Shown: piece by piece, positions 49,795-60,001 of the stretch
Layout: every line of letters begins with the position of its first letter
Numbering within the stretch: position 1 is the stretch's first letter
NCBI GenBank assembly: GCA_021324435.1
Contig: JAJPIZ010000039.1
Span: 62,001 to 126,000, forward strand
Direction of reading: 5' to 3'
Origin: Anaerolineae bacterium
GTDB taxonomy: Bacteria > Chloroflexota > Anaerolineae > Anaerolineales > Villigracilaceae
DNA length: 64,000 bases
Notes under the pieces: model-generated
What the model was told of the DNA's origin: nothing
The model's database searches: none
The model's input: only the letters and a program-made list of their open reading frames with translations
Program-made: the position numbers and the translations under genes

Positions 49795-51918
49795 ATGAAA
49801 CAAAAACGAACATTTCTACAGACAACATTGATATTGGTCGGGTTGCTGATTGTGACATTTGCTTTCTTTGCTTATCAGATAGGCCTCGATCATAATACTC
49901 AATGGGGCACGCGTCGCCTCCTTGTTTTCATCGCGGGCATCATCGTAATTATCTGCTCCAGAAAAACAAGTGAAGCAATGTATAGATTGATAGATGCCAT
50001 TCGAAATCCCGCCACTATTGTTGCGCCGCTAAAAAACTGGATAGCTCTCCATTTCACAGAATCTGCAGATGTGTCATATCTGGAAAAATTATCGGGACAA
50101 AAAAGTGTAATCATTGCTAGAGGGATCGCGATCTGGTACGTTACAATTCTTGGGATCCTAACGATACTTACTCACCTTTCGTTATTACTTTCGATTTCGT
50201 TCAGCAGATATGCGTACGTAATACTTGTTTCTTTCATTTTAATTGTCGTCGGATTGAGCTTGAGGGGTGCAAAGTCAAAAAGGGAAAGATCTGCCAATGA
50301 TATTCTTCCGCTGACGATCATCTTGCTTGCTGGTGGATTGGCAGGAGGGATAGTTACACTTTCGCAACCCCTCTATCGATTCGGAGCCCAGAACCTTGAC
50401 GACTATTATTACCTGGCAAGCCCTCTATATTACATCCGACACCCCGAACAGCAACTATCCTTCGTTTTGCATGACTATTACAGTGGCCAATTGCCTTTTG
50501 TAAGTGCTTCATTTTACATTGCCGGTGCATACCAATATATTCAAGCTGCCTTCGCGTTTCTACTGAGAGTTAATTTTATTAACTTCGCCTATTTGTTTGT
50601 CTCGACAATTAGTGGATTTATGTTCCCTATTGCATTATATCTTGTCATCACGAAGTTAACAACTGAAACGCTTAACGCGGCTATTGGCACGGTAGCGACC
50701 CTGCTCATTGTCTTACTGCTTGGAGAGTCTGATAGATCGCCGGGTTCGTGGATTTTCTCCAGAGTATTTCAGGGAAAGTCGGTCGTTGTTTCAACAGGCA
50801 TATATTTAATTATTTTTTTCTCTCTTGAATATTTCAAGGCTCAAACGCTTCAGAACTGGATAAATCTAGCACTCACGTCGATTTGCCTGGTCGGCATGAG
50901 CACTACTGCCATTATGCTTTTGCCACCGATGGCTAGTATATTATTTGTCAATTATTATTTGTTTATACGAGCAAAACTCCTTTCCCTTAGTCACCTAACG
51001 GTGATTGGGTTTAAATATTTGACCTCTTTCCTCTATTTAATTATGTTCACTGTATACATATCGTTTGTAGATTCCACCAAGATAGCAGCACATGCTAGTC
51101 GTGCCTACCCTAATACCCTGATGGGAAACCTACAGTTGTTTTTTCGATTTGCGCCTTTTCCGACAACAGCCGTGGTTTTTGCTTTTTTTTCAATCGCGGC
51201 AATAGCCCTAACGCATAGGTTCGCCAGAAAGTTCGTAACGGGTCTGGTATTCCTTCCCTTTCTAATATTAAATCCCTGGGTATCAGACTTCCTTATCCGT
51301 ATCTATTCAGGGGTATACTTCCGGATGTTCTATATACTCCCATTATTTCTCGTTATAGGTGTGTCAACAGCACAACTCTTCAAATATCTTCAAACCTTTA
51401 GAAAGCCGGTCTTCGCAAGTGCATTATTGGCTTATGGCGCGCTTATCATTGTGTTGCTCATATACCTTCCCACATCTGTGATAGCTACCTTGCATAGTTT
51501 TTCATATCGTTTCTCAAGCTCTGAAAGCCAAGAGGCCAAAGAAATTATTAACATTACGCCTACAGGGTTGATGTTGGCGCCGTTTCCATTATCCTCAGTC
51601 ATATTCACATTTGACCCAGATTACCCACAGATGTACATCAGGCCCGACATTAGTGAACTGTTTCTTTGGAAGCAGGGGCGCGAGGAAGAGGCAATATTGA
51701 GAGCAGAGAGTATAGCATTCCTACTAGGAAACAAACAGGAAAAAAAGGAACAATATTACGAGGCTTTTAAGGCTCTCATACAAAAATATCCAGAGATACA
51801 AATTGTAGTAATCTCTCAAGCCGCTCTTCGTTCGACACAGGATACAGAAATATTCATTTATAAAGAGGGGTTTGTTCATAAAGCTAGAGTGCATGAATTT
51901 GTCATATTCTGGAAATAA
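49795..51918 (+). CDS. Large multi-pass membrane protein of unknown function
   Basis: From ATG 49795 (MKQKRTFLQTTLILVGLL) the protein has 707 residues; a TTG at 49729 is an alternative. It has about thirteen hydrophobic segments. After the fourth is FGAQNLDDYYYLASPLYYIR, an acidic pair in an outside loop as in GT-C-type glycosyltransferases; a soluble tail of about 130 residues follows the last segment. The gene is AT-rich, unlike the fused gene before it, and is likely imported. It may be a membrane glycosyltransferase or polymerase, but this is inference from topology. It stands 150 bases after the fusion gene. Confidence 0.65.
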   Translation: MKQKRTFLQTTLILVGLLIVTFAFFAYQIGLDHNTQWGTRRLLVFIAGIIVIICSRKTSEAMYRLIDAIRNPATIVAPLKNWIALHFTESADVSYLEKLSGQKSVIIARGIAIWYVTILGILTILTHLSLLLSISFSRYAYVILVSFILIVVGLSLRGAKSKRERSANDILPLTIILLAGGLAGGIVTLSQPLYRFGAQNLDDYYYLASPLYYIRHPEQQLSFVLHDYYSGQLPFVSASFYIAGAYQYIQAAFAFLLRVNFINFAYLFVSTISGFMFPIALYLVITKLTTETLNAAIGTVATLLIVLLLGESDRSPGSWIFSRVFQGKSVVVSTGIYLIIFFSLEYFKAQTLQNWINLALTSICLVGMSTTAIMLLPPMASILFVNYYLFIRAKLLSLSHLTVIGFKYLTSFLYLIMFTVYISFVDSTKIAAHASRAYPNTLMGNLQLFFRFAPFPTTAVVFAFFSIAAIALTHRFARKFVTGLVFLPFLILNPWVSDFLIRIYSGVYFRMFYILPLFLVIGVSTAQLFKYLQTFRKPVFASALLAYGALIIVLLIYLPTSVIATLHSFSYRFSSSESQEAKEIINITPTGLMLAPFPLSSVIFTFDPDYPQMYIRPDISELFLWKQGREEEAILRAESIAFLLGNKQEKKEQYYEAFKALIQKYPEIQIVVISQAALRSTQDTEIFIYKEGFVHKARVHEFVIFWK

Positions 51919-52067
51919 CTGTTCGAATTTATTTCTCTTCATTATGTCGATATTCATTCACAAAGATCAAGTTGTCTGTCAAGAAAGAGCACGGAATGTA
52001 TATTGAGCCATTGAGGATACAAGAGAGATGTGCATGAACAAAACCTTTATTTTCTCGGAAAGAAACT

Positions 52068-52811
52068 ATGATCAAGCTGGATAGAGCTGAACGGGAAGTC
52101 GCTCACGGAAAAAAGCTGTCTGCTCTTGGCGCTGAAAAAATCTGGGGTTGGGGAACTCCAGCCGGCCAAGTCCGTGCTAAACGCCGCGCAGAAATAATCA
52201 TAGCTACGACCAAGATGATTCCCGGAAAGAAAACACTAGAAATCGGCTGTGGAACCGGCATCTTTACCGAATACTTCGCCCAGACCGGTGCAACCATCAC
52301 AGCTGTGGACATCTCGGATGATTTACTCTCATCGGCAAAAGCACGCAAATTACCATCCACAGTTAGATTCATACTTTCGAGATTTGAAGATCTTGCCTCG
52401 GATGAGCAATTTGACATTGTAGTAGGCTCATCGGTACTCCATCATCTGGACATTGAACCCGCCTTGATTAACATTTTTAGACTGCTTAAACCCGGCGGGG
52501 TTATTAGTTTTGGTGAACCCAATATGCTTAACCCCCAGATTATGTTGCAAAAGAATATCAGCTGGATCAAGGAACTTGTAGGTGATTCCCCCGACGAAAC
52601 CGCCTTCTTCCGGTGGCAGATAAAATCGCTTTTGCAGAAAGTTGGTTTTACAAATATAAGCATCACCCCTCTCACATGGTTGCATCCGCTCACTCCACCA
52701 TCTCTGATTCCATCTATCCTAAAAATCGATCAAATTCTTGAAAAAGTTCCACTTATCAAGGAATTCGCTGGATCTCTTTATATAAGCGCACAAAAACCGT
52801 ATAAAGAGTAG
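52068..52811 (+). CDS. Class I SAM-dependent methyltransferase
   Basis: The 247-residue protein has TLEIGCGTGIFTEYFAQTGA (54-73) as motif I, ITAVDISDDLLSSA, FDIVVGSSVLHHLDIEPAL and LKPGGVISFGEPNMLNPQ. It is a UbiE/Methyltransf_11-like enzyme. It is AT-rich like the gene before it and separated from it by 149 bases containing nothing evident. It may act on a glycan or lipid intermediate. It converges with the membrane-protein gene at 52815, with only three bases between. Confidence 0.85.
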   Translation: MIKLDRAEREVAHGKKLSALGAEKIWGWGTPAGQVRAKRRAEIIIATTKMIPGKKTLEIGCGTGIFTEYFAQTGATITAVDISDDLLSSAKARKLPSTVRFILSRFEDLASDEQFDIVVGSSVLHHLDIEPALINIFRLLKPGGVISFGEPNMLNPQIMLQKNISWIKELVGDSPDETAFFRWQIKSLLQKVGFTNISITPLTWLHPLTPPSLIPSILKIDQILEKVPLIKEFAGSLYISAQKPYKE

Positions 52812-52814
52812 CAA

Positions 52815-54818
52815 TCACCTGCAACTCCGAATATCCAGCAACCTTCTAAAATCTCTGGTGTAATCTTTCTCACTATGAATGCCATCTACTTGCGCCACTT
52901 GTTTGGCACATGAATTCATGAGTGCAGATTGCTGTGCAGGCGTCAGGCCATTCCAGTAATCAATATCAAAATATATATAATCGAAACCCGCGGCTCGAAT
53001 CTTGAACGGATCAGGGTTCGCCGCGAGCGCCTGCCAATCGGGCGATTGCAAATACCAAGTCGGTGACGATTTAGTGAAGCGGCCAAAGACCGTCGGCGCG
53101 CGAAAAACGGAGGGGTCAAATACCCGCGCGTCCACCGGCAGTTTATTCCAATATTCCTGCGACATCTTCGCATCCAATGGTGAAATGAATGTCGCGTAAA
53201 TCGGTGTTTGAACCGCGGCCAATTGCGTGCCGAACAGGATCAAACCAGAAAAAGTCGAAACGAGTCCAAGTATCACTGCGCCAACTTGCAATGACCCCCC
53301 GCGCTTGCGTAGCCATATCCACAAAAGAGGAACGGCATATAAAATACAGGCAAAGAACCATCCGCCCATCAAGCGCGGCGTGGCGGTGAACAGCGGGCCT
53401 TTGAACGCCACAAAGAGCGCGGGCAGACTTGCAAGCGAAGAAAGAATCAACGCGGCTTCAAACCATTTGCCTGATTTCAACGATTTCCAGCCCCATAAGA
53501 ACACCAGCGGCGTGACCAAAATGATCGGGCCGATTTCAGCCAACGCGGCGATCAATTGCGGTAGATTGAAAATGGATAGAGAACCAAGATGCGCGGAAAT
53601 GATTGACGGAGGCCAGATGAGGGTAGGCGACGCGTCGAAGTAGCTGGCCGCCTCAGGTCCGGACCGGAAGCGGGCGCGCACGATTTCAGTCAACATACCG
53701 CCTTGAATGATGGCCGCCAATCCCGCCGCGCCGAGAATCCAAATCCATCCGAAAAGTTCACGCGGCAATTTCACGGAACGATGCCTGATTACCCATGCAA
53801 TAATGACAAGCGCAAAGCCGACACCGATCAAACCGAATACAACTTCGTTTGCAATGGCGATTGTTGAAATCAGTATGGATGTGACGATGCCAGCGCTCCA
53901 ATGACGCCAGCGATGCGCGGTGAGCAATAAAAGCAACAAAATCAAAATGGCCGAGCCTGAGATGCCGGTGTACGCCATGATGTATGGCTGGTTGATGCCT
54001 GTGTAAAACGCAAAGGGGAAAGGAAGCGGCCCAGCGCCATCTATTTTCCAATTTGTTAGCAGGGCTTCAGCAAGATTCGGCGCGGTCAGCGCCCCGGAGC
54101 CGATCATTTTGATGTTTTCAGATATTTGATTCAACCATGATGATGGGAGCAAAAGCAGAAGCCAGCGCGCACCGCCTGCAAAGGCCAGCATGAAAACGGT
54201 GAGAAAGCTTGCCAGGTGATTGCGTGTGAGCCGATGCGCCCACAAGCCCGTAAGCATCAGAGGCAAAGCGAGGATCAAGCCGCGCCCCAGATCCAGTGCG
54301 CTCCATGGGAACATGTGTCCGAGGCGCATGACCTGCGCGGCAAAAAGCAAAAGAAAATAATGATAGCCAAAATCGAGAGAGGGATCGAGTGCAAAATGCG
54401 GCGGGATGTCGCCAGTTGCCATCAGAGAGACGGTGGGCAGATTTTGATAATCGTCGAAGATACCGAGTCCGCGTCCAATGGCGTTGAAAAGGAAAAGGAG
54501 CGCGCCAAACAAAAGCCACTGAGGGAAATAAAAAGTAAAACGTAAAGAAGTGAAACGTAAATTGCGTTGACCGGCAAATTGAGCAACCAGTCCGCCGACG
54601 AAGACCAAGCCGGAGGAGAGCCAGAAGGCCGCGTCAACAGGCAAAACATGCGCGAGCAGATTGGCAAGCCAAGTCTGGAGCGTGAGGCCGAGACCGAGGC
54701 CGATCATGGCTATCTCTCCATGACGCAGGCGAAAGAGCGAAGCGGCCAGCAGATAACCACCCGCGAACCACAACCCGGCCCAGATCAAAAGCGGAAGAAG
54801 TTCGAGGATGGCTTTCAT
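52815..54818 (-). CDS. Large multi-pass membrane protein of unknown function
   Basis: The 667-residue protein has about sixteen hydrophobic segments and little soluble sequence apart from the last 150 residues (after the SGLILFGTQLAAVQTPIYATF region). IFDDYQNLPTVSLMATGDIP, then FALDPSLDFGYHYFLLLFAA, in an early outside loop, recalls GT-C-type enzymes. I do not recognise a named family. Its ATG overlaps the stop of the methyltransferase gene at 54815 (ATGA). A run of leftward genes from 59060 to here (flippase-like, membrane protein, methyltransferase, this gene) looks like one operon. Confidence 0.65.
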   Translation of the reverse strand: MKAILELLPLLIWAGLWFAGGYLLAASLFRLRHGEIAMIGLGLGLTLQTWLANLLAHVLPVDAAFWLSSGLVFVGGLVAQFAGQRNLRFTSLRFTFYFPQWLLFGALLFLFNAIGRGLGIFDDYQNLPTVSLMATGDIPPHFALDPSLDFGYHYFLLLFAAQVMRLGHMFPWSALDLGRGLILALPLMLTGLWAHRLTRNHLASFLTVFMLAFAGGARWLLLLLPSSWLNQISENIKMIGSGALTAPNLAEALLTNWKIDGAGPLPFPFAFYTGINQPYIMAYTGISGSAILILLLLLLTAHRWRHWSAGIVTSILISTIAIANEVVFGLIGVGFALVIIAWVIRHRSVKLPRELFGWIWILGAAGLAAIIQGGMLTEIVRARFRSGPEAASYFDASPTLIWPPSIISAHLGSLSIFNLPQLIAALAEIGPIILVTPLVFLWGWKSLKSGKWFEAALILSSLASLPALFVAFKGPLFTATPRLMGGWFFACILYAVPLLWIWLRKRGGSLQVGAVILGLVSTFSGLILFGTQLAAVQTPIYATFISPLDAKMSQEYWNKLPVDARVFDPSVFRAPTVFGRFTKSSPTWYLQSPDWQALAANPDPFKIRAAGFDYIYFDIDYWNGLTPAQQSALMNSCAKQVAQVDGIHSEKDYTRDFRRLLDIRSCR

Positions 54819-55642
54819 GCGCTACGCGGCTCGGAAGCAACAACCAAAATCAACGTCACGCTGTCGTCCTGCAAATTGCCACTGATGAATTCAGGGCGGA
54901 TACGCGGGCGGGCTTTTTCGAATGCGGCTTCATCACGTTCCAGAACTTCGATCTTCACATTATTGAAATATTTCTCGAAGACGCGGCGGTAATCCCACAA
55001 ACGAAAGCGATTGTGATTGCTGGTCGGATTTAGCCAGCCGCGCCAGACGTTTTCGGAATACGACAACATCTCGAACGGATATTTGAAGAAGTGATCGCGC
55101 AAATCCACGTAATGAATGTGCAAGCCGTCCGGTTTGGTCAGCGCGGCGAGGGCGTTGGTGATGCCATCTACATCGTCAAGATGCTCGTAGACTGAACTGC
55201 TCACCACAACATCGAACGGCGGTAAATCAGCAGAAGGATGCACTTCGCGGATATCGGCCAGGAGCAGAGTCATATGCTCAGGTCGAGGGCGTGGCCGGCC
55301 ATCGTCGAGGAAAAGATGCGCTGGATATTTCTGAAGAAGTGCCGCGTTGTGCGAGTCGTCCGGCGGGGCGTATTTGTCACACAATACGACATGTTTCGCT
55401 CCCGCCTCCATGATTGCCAAGCCGACATCGAATCTCCCGCCGTATCCAAAAACGAGGATGCGTTTACCGTTCAACGATTCGCGGCGCGACTTGAGAACTT
55501 CGAGGTAACGATCAACCGCATCGCGAGGCGCGCTCGTCTCCAGCCCCGGACGAATGATGATGGAATGCAGGAGAAGAAATCGCGTGAGGCCTTCGGGCAT
55601 GAAGTGACGTACTGCACGTGGAACGAGATAAGGCAAATTCAA
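54815..55642 (-). CDS. Methyltransferase-like protein
   Basis: I use TTG 55642 (MNLPYLVPRAV) as start, because GGAGG lies six bases upstream and the next gene upstream stops two bases away; the frame is open far into that gene but that part is shadow. The 275-residue protein has ILVFGYGGRFDVGLAIMEAG (motif I-like, with GYGGRFDVG), VVLCDKYAPPDD, PFDVVVSSSVYEHLDDVDGI and LHIHYVDLRDHFFKYPFEML. It resembles glycan-cluster SAM methyltransferases. It is coupled to the membrane gene downstream (ATGA) and to the one upstream. Confidence 0.78.
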   Translation of the reverse strand: MNLPYLVPRAVRHFMPEGLTRFLLLHSIIIRPGLETSAPRDAVDRYLEVLKSRRESLNGKRILVFGYGGRFDVGLAIMEAGAKHVVLCDKYAPPDDSHNAALLQKYPAHLFLDDGRPRPRPEHMTLLLADIREVHPSADLPPFDVVVSSSVYEHLDDVDGITNALAALTKPDGLHIHYVDLRDHFFKYPFEMLSYSENVWRGWLNPTSNHNRFRLWDYRRVFEKYFNNVKIEVLERDEAAFEKARPRIRPEFISGNLQDDSVTLILVVASEPRSA

Positions 55643-55644
55643 GA

Positions 55645-58005
55645 TCAGCCTCCGCTTAGATATTTCTGACAGGCGCTCGTATTGGGACGAGGCACCAGCA
55701 ATTGGATGCGGTTTTGCGCATCGGTGAAAATCGGTTTGTAGAAACACAGGGTGGGGTCGGAAACCCATTTGACCCACGCATCGTTTTCGTCGGGAAAAAC
55801 GCCGGCGTCCTGACTTTTGATAATATGCTTGAGCGGTTCGCTGACAATCAAGGCAAAGCGCCTGTTCGACAGATCAACATAATACTGATGAAAATATTTT
55901 GCGTTCGACGCCAGCGATTGATCCATCATGTATTTCTTTTCGTAATCGGGGATGAGAGGCACGTTGCGGATAAAACCGAAGGTCAACAACTGGCGCTCGT
56001 CCATGAACAACACGGCTCCGCTCCGGCTGGCTTGTTCGACCTGTGTGCGGACTGCCTGAAGGGTTTGTTGTATCTGAGAATCGGGCGGCAAATTCAACAC
56101 AGCGGGCGCGGATTGTCTGCTAAACGGTGTGAACGGATAAACGATCATCACAAACGCCCAGCACAGCAAGGCTTGAATCCAAAACGGCCATGAAGCCAAT
56201 TTGAGCAGGCTGTCTTTCCACAGGGAATAGATTCCCAAGGCAAAGACAAAGGTCAAAGTAACCAGATACATGTCGAGGTTGTGAAGATCGCCGCCGCCGC
56301 CGATTTTGGCGCTGACCACCAATCCCGCTCCGAGAAAGGCAACCAGCACTGCCCAGACAGACAGCATTTGCAGCCAATCCAGTTTCCAACGGCGGGAAGC
56401 CATCCACCAGATGAGAAGAGCCAGAAGAGGCCCGGTCACAATCAATGTTCCGAGAATAATGCCTATCGAATAGGTTTGATTTGGAAACAAGCGATACCAT
56501 AACAATGGCTGGGCATTGGCCAGGCTGTCGGAGGCCGCGTAATTATTTACATTTCTTTTTCCAAACAAATAACCGGCTCCGACGCCCGCGGCAACGAGGA
56601 GCGCAGTCGGAAGAATCTTTTGAATAAACGATGACTTGCGCTGTGGATAATACAACAGCAAATCCGTCAGCCCGGCCCATGCGGCGGGAGCAAGAAACCA
56701 GGTCCAGCGGCTGAGGGCGGCGTAGATTGCGGCGATGACGACGAAGATCACGCGCTTGAGTAACGAAGAGTCAAATGCGGAAAGCAGAACGATGATTGCG
56801 GAAAGCAGAATCGGCGCGTAGACCGGCGAGACGACAATGAACAAAAGTCCGATCCAGAGCGCAAGCACAGCGCGGAGTTTTAAATCTTTCATCGGCCGGC
56901 TGACAAGCCATCCGAAAAGAAGCGGCGGGACAATCAAAAGGACAACGCCCCATAGACGATGAAACCAAATCGGCAGGCCGGGAACGAGAAACGGGAGTCC
57001 CCACAGGGCAAAGCGTCCCGGCGCACCGTAGGTATAAGGGTTGGCAATGGGCCGAACGGCATTATAGATTCTCTGCCCGAAGATCATCGAGTAATCATAG
57101 AAGCGGTCGCCTTCGGACCACGTCAGCGAGAACGGATAGTTGGAAACGAGGTAGGTGTTGTTGATCATGGAGGCCGCAAGCAAAATCAATCCCAGCCCTA
57201 AAAGGCCCGTCTTCAGGATCAAAGATTTTTCCGCATCCAGCGTGAGAAAAAACGCCGCCGCACAAGAAAGCAACGCGATAAAAGCAAACCGCAAACTGAC
57301 ATTGAACCAGTAAAACGACGGGCCAGACAGCCAGCGCAATAGAAAGGGCGCGATCAGAACAAGCGCAAGCGCCATCCATCGCGAACGTCCAAGGGAGGCG
57401 CGCCAATCGCGCAGGCGCTGTCCTGCGGTTTCGAAGCGGCTGGAGTATCCAAGATAAATCAGCCCGAAAACGAGACATCCTTCGATCAAAAGGGCTGAAC
57501 GCGAAGCCAGTTCAGTGACAAATAAAGCGCGGATTTCAGCCACACTGCCGGCATATACAAATAAAGCCAAAGAGAGAGCCGTCTCCCGCCATCCAAAGGC
57601 ATGCAGATCAACGAGAGCAAAAGAAATCCAGCCGGTGAGTGCAACGGCAAAGACGTACTCTGTCCACGGGCCGGGGAAATCCACCGACCAGGGCGAGTAA
57701 AGGAGAATCCATACGAATACAAGCAGAAAGCCGATAACTGCCGGCCAGGTCAGCCATTTCTGGCGAGGCCGCAGGCGGGAGAAGATTTGTAAAGTTTTGG
57801 AGGATAAAATTTTTGCAAACGTCAGCGCCAGACCCGAAATCAAAAGTATCGCAAAGAGAATTAATGCAAGGAAGCCGCGGCGGGAAAGAAGCGCGGTCCA
57901 ATCGTGGCTGGCAAAGTACCACGAGTATATTTCACGGCCCGATGCCAAAATGATCAAACATAATCCCGCCGCGTAAAACTTGTTCAAAAGTGGGAGGTCT
58001 TTCAT
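55645..58005 (-). CDS. Large multi-pass membrane protein of unknown function
   Basis: With ATG 58005 (MKDLPLLNKFYAAGL) the protein has 786 residues; a TTG at 58017 is also possible. It has about eighteen hydrophobic segments, an outside loop with WSEGDRFYDYSMIFGQRIYN and a soluble tail of about 170 residues (starting near DSQIQQTLQAVRTQVEQA) with VLFMDERQLLTFGF. The layout is that of large GT-C-like or polymer-assembly proteins; no family name is secure. It is eight bases downstream of the flippase-like gene. Confidence 0.65.
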   Translation of the reverse strand: MKDLPLLNKFYAAGLCLIILASGREIYSWYFASHDWTALLSRRGFLALILFAILLISGLALTFAKILSSKTLQIFSRLRPRQKWLTWPAVIGFLLVFVWILLYSPWSVDFPGPWTEYVFAVALTGWISFALVDLHAFGWRETALSLALFVYAGSVAEIRALFVTELASRSALLIEGCLVFGLIYLGYSSRFETAGQRLRDWRASLGRSRWMALALVLIAPFLLRWLSGPSFYWFNVSLRFAFIALLSCAAAFFLTLDAEKSLILKTGLLGLGLILLAASMINNTYLVSNYPFSLTWSEGDRFYDYSMIFGQRIYNAVRPIANPYTYGAPGRFALWGLPFLVPGLPIWFHRLWGVVLLIVPPLLFGWLVSRPMKDLKLRAVLALWIGLLFIVVSPVYAPILLSAIIVLLSAFDSSLLKRVIFVVIAAIYAALSRWTWFLAPAAWAGLTDLLLYYPQRKSSFIQKILPTALLVAAGVGAGYLFGKRNVNNYAASDSLANAQPLLWYRLFPNQTYSIGIILGTLIVTGPLLALLIWWMASRRWKLDWLQMLSVWAVLVAFLGAGLVVSAKIGGGGDLHNLDMYLVTLTFVFALGIYSLWKDSLLKLASWPFWIQALLCWAFVMIVYPFTPFSRQSAPAVLNLPPDSQIQQTLQAVRTQVEQASRSGAVLFMDERQLLTFGFIRNVPLIPDYEKKYMMDQSLASNAKYFHQYYVDLSNRRFALIVSEPLKHIIKSQDAGVFPDENDAWVKWVSDPTLCFYKPIFTDAQNRIQLLVPRPNTSACQKYLSGG

Positions 58006-58013
58006 GGTCGCAA

Positions 58014-59060
58014 TCAACCCTCGTTCAAACGATCCTTCTTATTCTTGCCCGCCGATTTGACTCTTGACACAAATGTATCAATGGGCATGTAAAGTAGCAA
58101 GGCAAGATTGAACAGATAAAACAGCACGCGCAGTCCGACAAGGATGGCGGGCAGATCAACCTGAGTGATTCCAAAGAGGCCGTATAGATACAGTAGTGTT
58201 ACTTCGTTGATTCCAAGTCCGCCAAGGATTTGAATTGGGATGATGGAAACAAACTGCATTAGCGAAGCGACAAAAACGATCGCCCACAAATCGAGCGGAA
58301 TATGGAACGTCTGAATCCGGCTGTAGCTATATGCCATTGTGAGAGTCATATAACTCATCGAAAGCGTAAGCCCAAGCAGAAACATGCGCACCACCGTTCT
58401 CTGTTCCTGTTCCGCTACAGATTGGAGCATGTTCAGTCCGCGCTCAATAATCGAGGCGCGGTCGAGTCGCATCCAATGTGTGATTCGATGTAACTGCAGA
58501 ATAAATTTCTGGCGAAAAAAAACAGCGGTCCAAAAGACAAGCAAAGCAAGAAAAACCACCCCCAGTACAAGAAGAACCAGTTGATGCAGGATATTGGTGC
58601 GTGCCCAGACCAGCCAGGCTGAAAGGAGAAGAAAGAAAGCCATTGAGAAAAGGTCGCCGGCTTTGGTGATGATGAAGATCGCGCCGGAGTGTTTCAATTT
58701 GACGTTTTGCTCGACCCGGAACATGGTCAGGTAGGATGCGATTCCCGCCGCGTTCGAAACGAGATTCGTGAGAGCATTCTGAAACGTCGCAACCCTCAAC
58801 ACTTGAAGATAAGGAACCCGGCTGTCGAACAACGCCCAATACTGCACCGCCTTAACGACAGTCATTGCAAAAAATACGGCCACACTGACAAGAAGCCACG
58901 GCCATGAAATAATATCCCATACAGCTATAATATTCTGGATATTAGTCCTCGAGAAAACGATGCCTATAAGCAAAAACGCAAGGGTAATCTTAAGAACATC
59001 TTTCCATTTATCCTTGGCAATCAGGTACAAAAAAAACTGATACAAAGTTTGTGATTTCAT
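58014..59060 (-). CDS. Flippase-like membrane protein (YbhN / lysylphosphatidylglycerol-synthase TM family)
   Basis: The 348-residue protein has eight or so hydrophobic segments. QILGGLGINEVTLLYLYGLFG near residues 278-298 is the hallmark glycine-rich helix of the LPG_synthase_TM/YbhN family. Other family features are FVSIIPIQ before it and FQNALTNLVSNAAGIASYLTMF after the first third. Members include aminoacyl-phospholipid flippases and proteins in cell-envelope glycan loci. Here it may flip a lipid-linked intermediate. It heads a leftward operon that continues through 52815. Confidence 0.85.
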   Translation of the reverse strand: MKSQTLYQFFLYLIAKDKWKDVLKITLAFLLIGIVFSRTNIQNIIAVWDIISWPWLLVSVAVFFAMTVVKAVQYWALFDSRVPYLQVLRVATFQNALTNLVSNAAGIASYLTMFRVEQNVKLKHSGAIFIITKAGDLFSMAFFLLLSAWLVWARTNILHQLVLLVLGVVFLALLVFWTAVFFRQKFILQLHRITHWMRLDRASIIERGLNMLQSVAEQEQRTVVRMFLLGLTLSMSYMTLTMAYSYSRIQTFHIPLDLWAIVFVASLMQFVSIIPIQILGGLGINEVTLLYLYGLFGITQVDLPAILVGLRVLFYLFNLALLLYMPIDTFVSRVKSAGKNKKDRLNEG

Positions 59061-59089
59061 CTTTTAGCTACGAATTCTAACAAAACTTT

Positions 59090-60001
59090 TCAAGATCTCC
59101 ACATGCCCAAATCAACGCCGAGAAGATTCTCAAGATCCCGAATGTCTTCATCGAAATACTGTAGAAGCCATCTTCGGTCCTCGAACTTCAGTCGATCTAT
59201 TTCTGTTGGTTCTGGATTCCTTTGATTTGACATCCTCCATGCCTCAAATGATCTAGCAATGCCAAATCGGCGCATGGCATCCAACAGCCATACAAAGGAA
59301 TGTTTTCTTCCTAAAGCACGTATTTGATAGAGAAACTTCCCCAACCATCTTGATCTTGGCACAGCAGTGAGGTTGGAACGCTTGTTAATCTCGGGAGGAA
59401 TATAATCCTCCACATCCAAAAATCTTTCTACTGCCAACAAAAACTGCTCATTGCTTTTCTTAAGGTCGTCATAAAAAAATATGGATACGTGCTCTGAGGG
59501 AAAAACGTCAAGGTAACGTTTGACCTGCGGATAATATTTGCTTCGGGATAGCAAAATGTCAGCATGAGTATTTAAAGCTTGGCGGAAATTATCTCGTGTA
59601 ATAATCCCACGTTGCAGATAGTAGCGGTACGCCGAAAAAGTTCGTTCCACAGGGTTCCGCAACAATATCACAATCTTGGCATTTGGAAAAACTTTCCAAA
59701 TACATTTTGCGGCTTGTTCATCCCACAGATAGCTTGGACATACTTCACCTTTCTTTTGTGCATCATGCGCCTCTTTGAAAAAGGAAATGTACCAGCTCAA
59801 AGGCTTATCATGGTTGTAGTTGCGCAAGGTAGGATCCTCTACAAATCTTGTATTAAAATAATGAAGCTCCTTTTGTGAGGGGATAAACACCTGAGGGTGT
59901 TGCTTTAACTTATCTGACAGCCAGCTAGTTCCGCTCTTCTCCGCGCCAACAACGACAAAATCCAGGGCAAACTCCTCCGTCAAAGATTGATACAACATCA
60001 T
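59090..60001 (-). CDS. Sulfotransferase (heparan-sulfate-type domain)
   Basis: With ATG 60001 (AGGAGATTTT just before) the protein has 303 residues. FVVVGAEKSGTSWLSDKLKQ (about 17-36) is the PAPS 5'-loop, and KIVILLRNPVERTFSAYRYY (about 115-134) the 3'-phosphate motif; PSQKELHYFNTRFV follows the first loop. This is the heparan N-deacetylase/N-sulfotransferase and tyrosylprotein-sulfotransferase-like class, different from the three others in the window. It is AT-rich, so it was probably acquired separately. It gives the region a fourth sulfate-transfer enzyme. Confidence 0.9.
   Translation of the reverse strand: MMLYQSLTEEFALDFVVVGAEKSGTSWLSDKLKQHPQVFIPSQKELHYFNTRFVEDPTLRNYNHDKPLSWYISFFKEAHDAQKKGEVCPSYLWDEQAAKCIWKVFPNAKIVILLRNPVERTFSAYRYYLQRGIITRDNFRQALNTHADILLSRSKYYPQVKRYLDVFPSEHVSIFFYDDLKKSNEQFLLAVERFLDVEDYIPPEINKRSNLTAVPRSRWLGKFLYQIRALGRKHSFVWLLDAMRRFGIARSFEAWRMSNQRNPEPTEIDRLKFEDRRWLLQYFDEDIRDLENLLGVDLGMWRS

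Noticed and set aside
55643-55777. N-terminal extension of the methyltransferase-like gene at 54815
   Set aside because: It overlaps the end of the membrane protein gene; GGAGG before TTG 55642 gives a better start.
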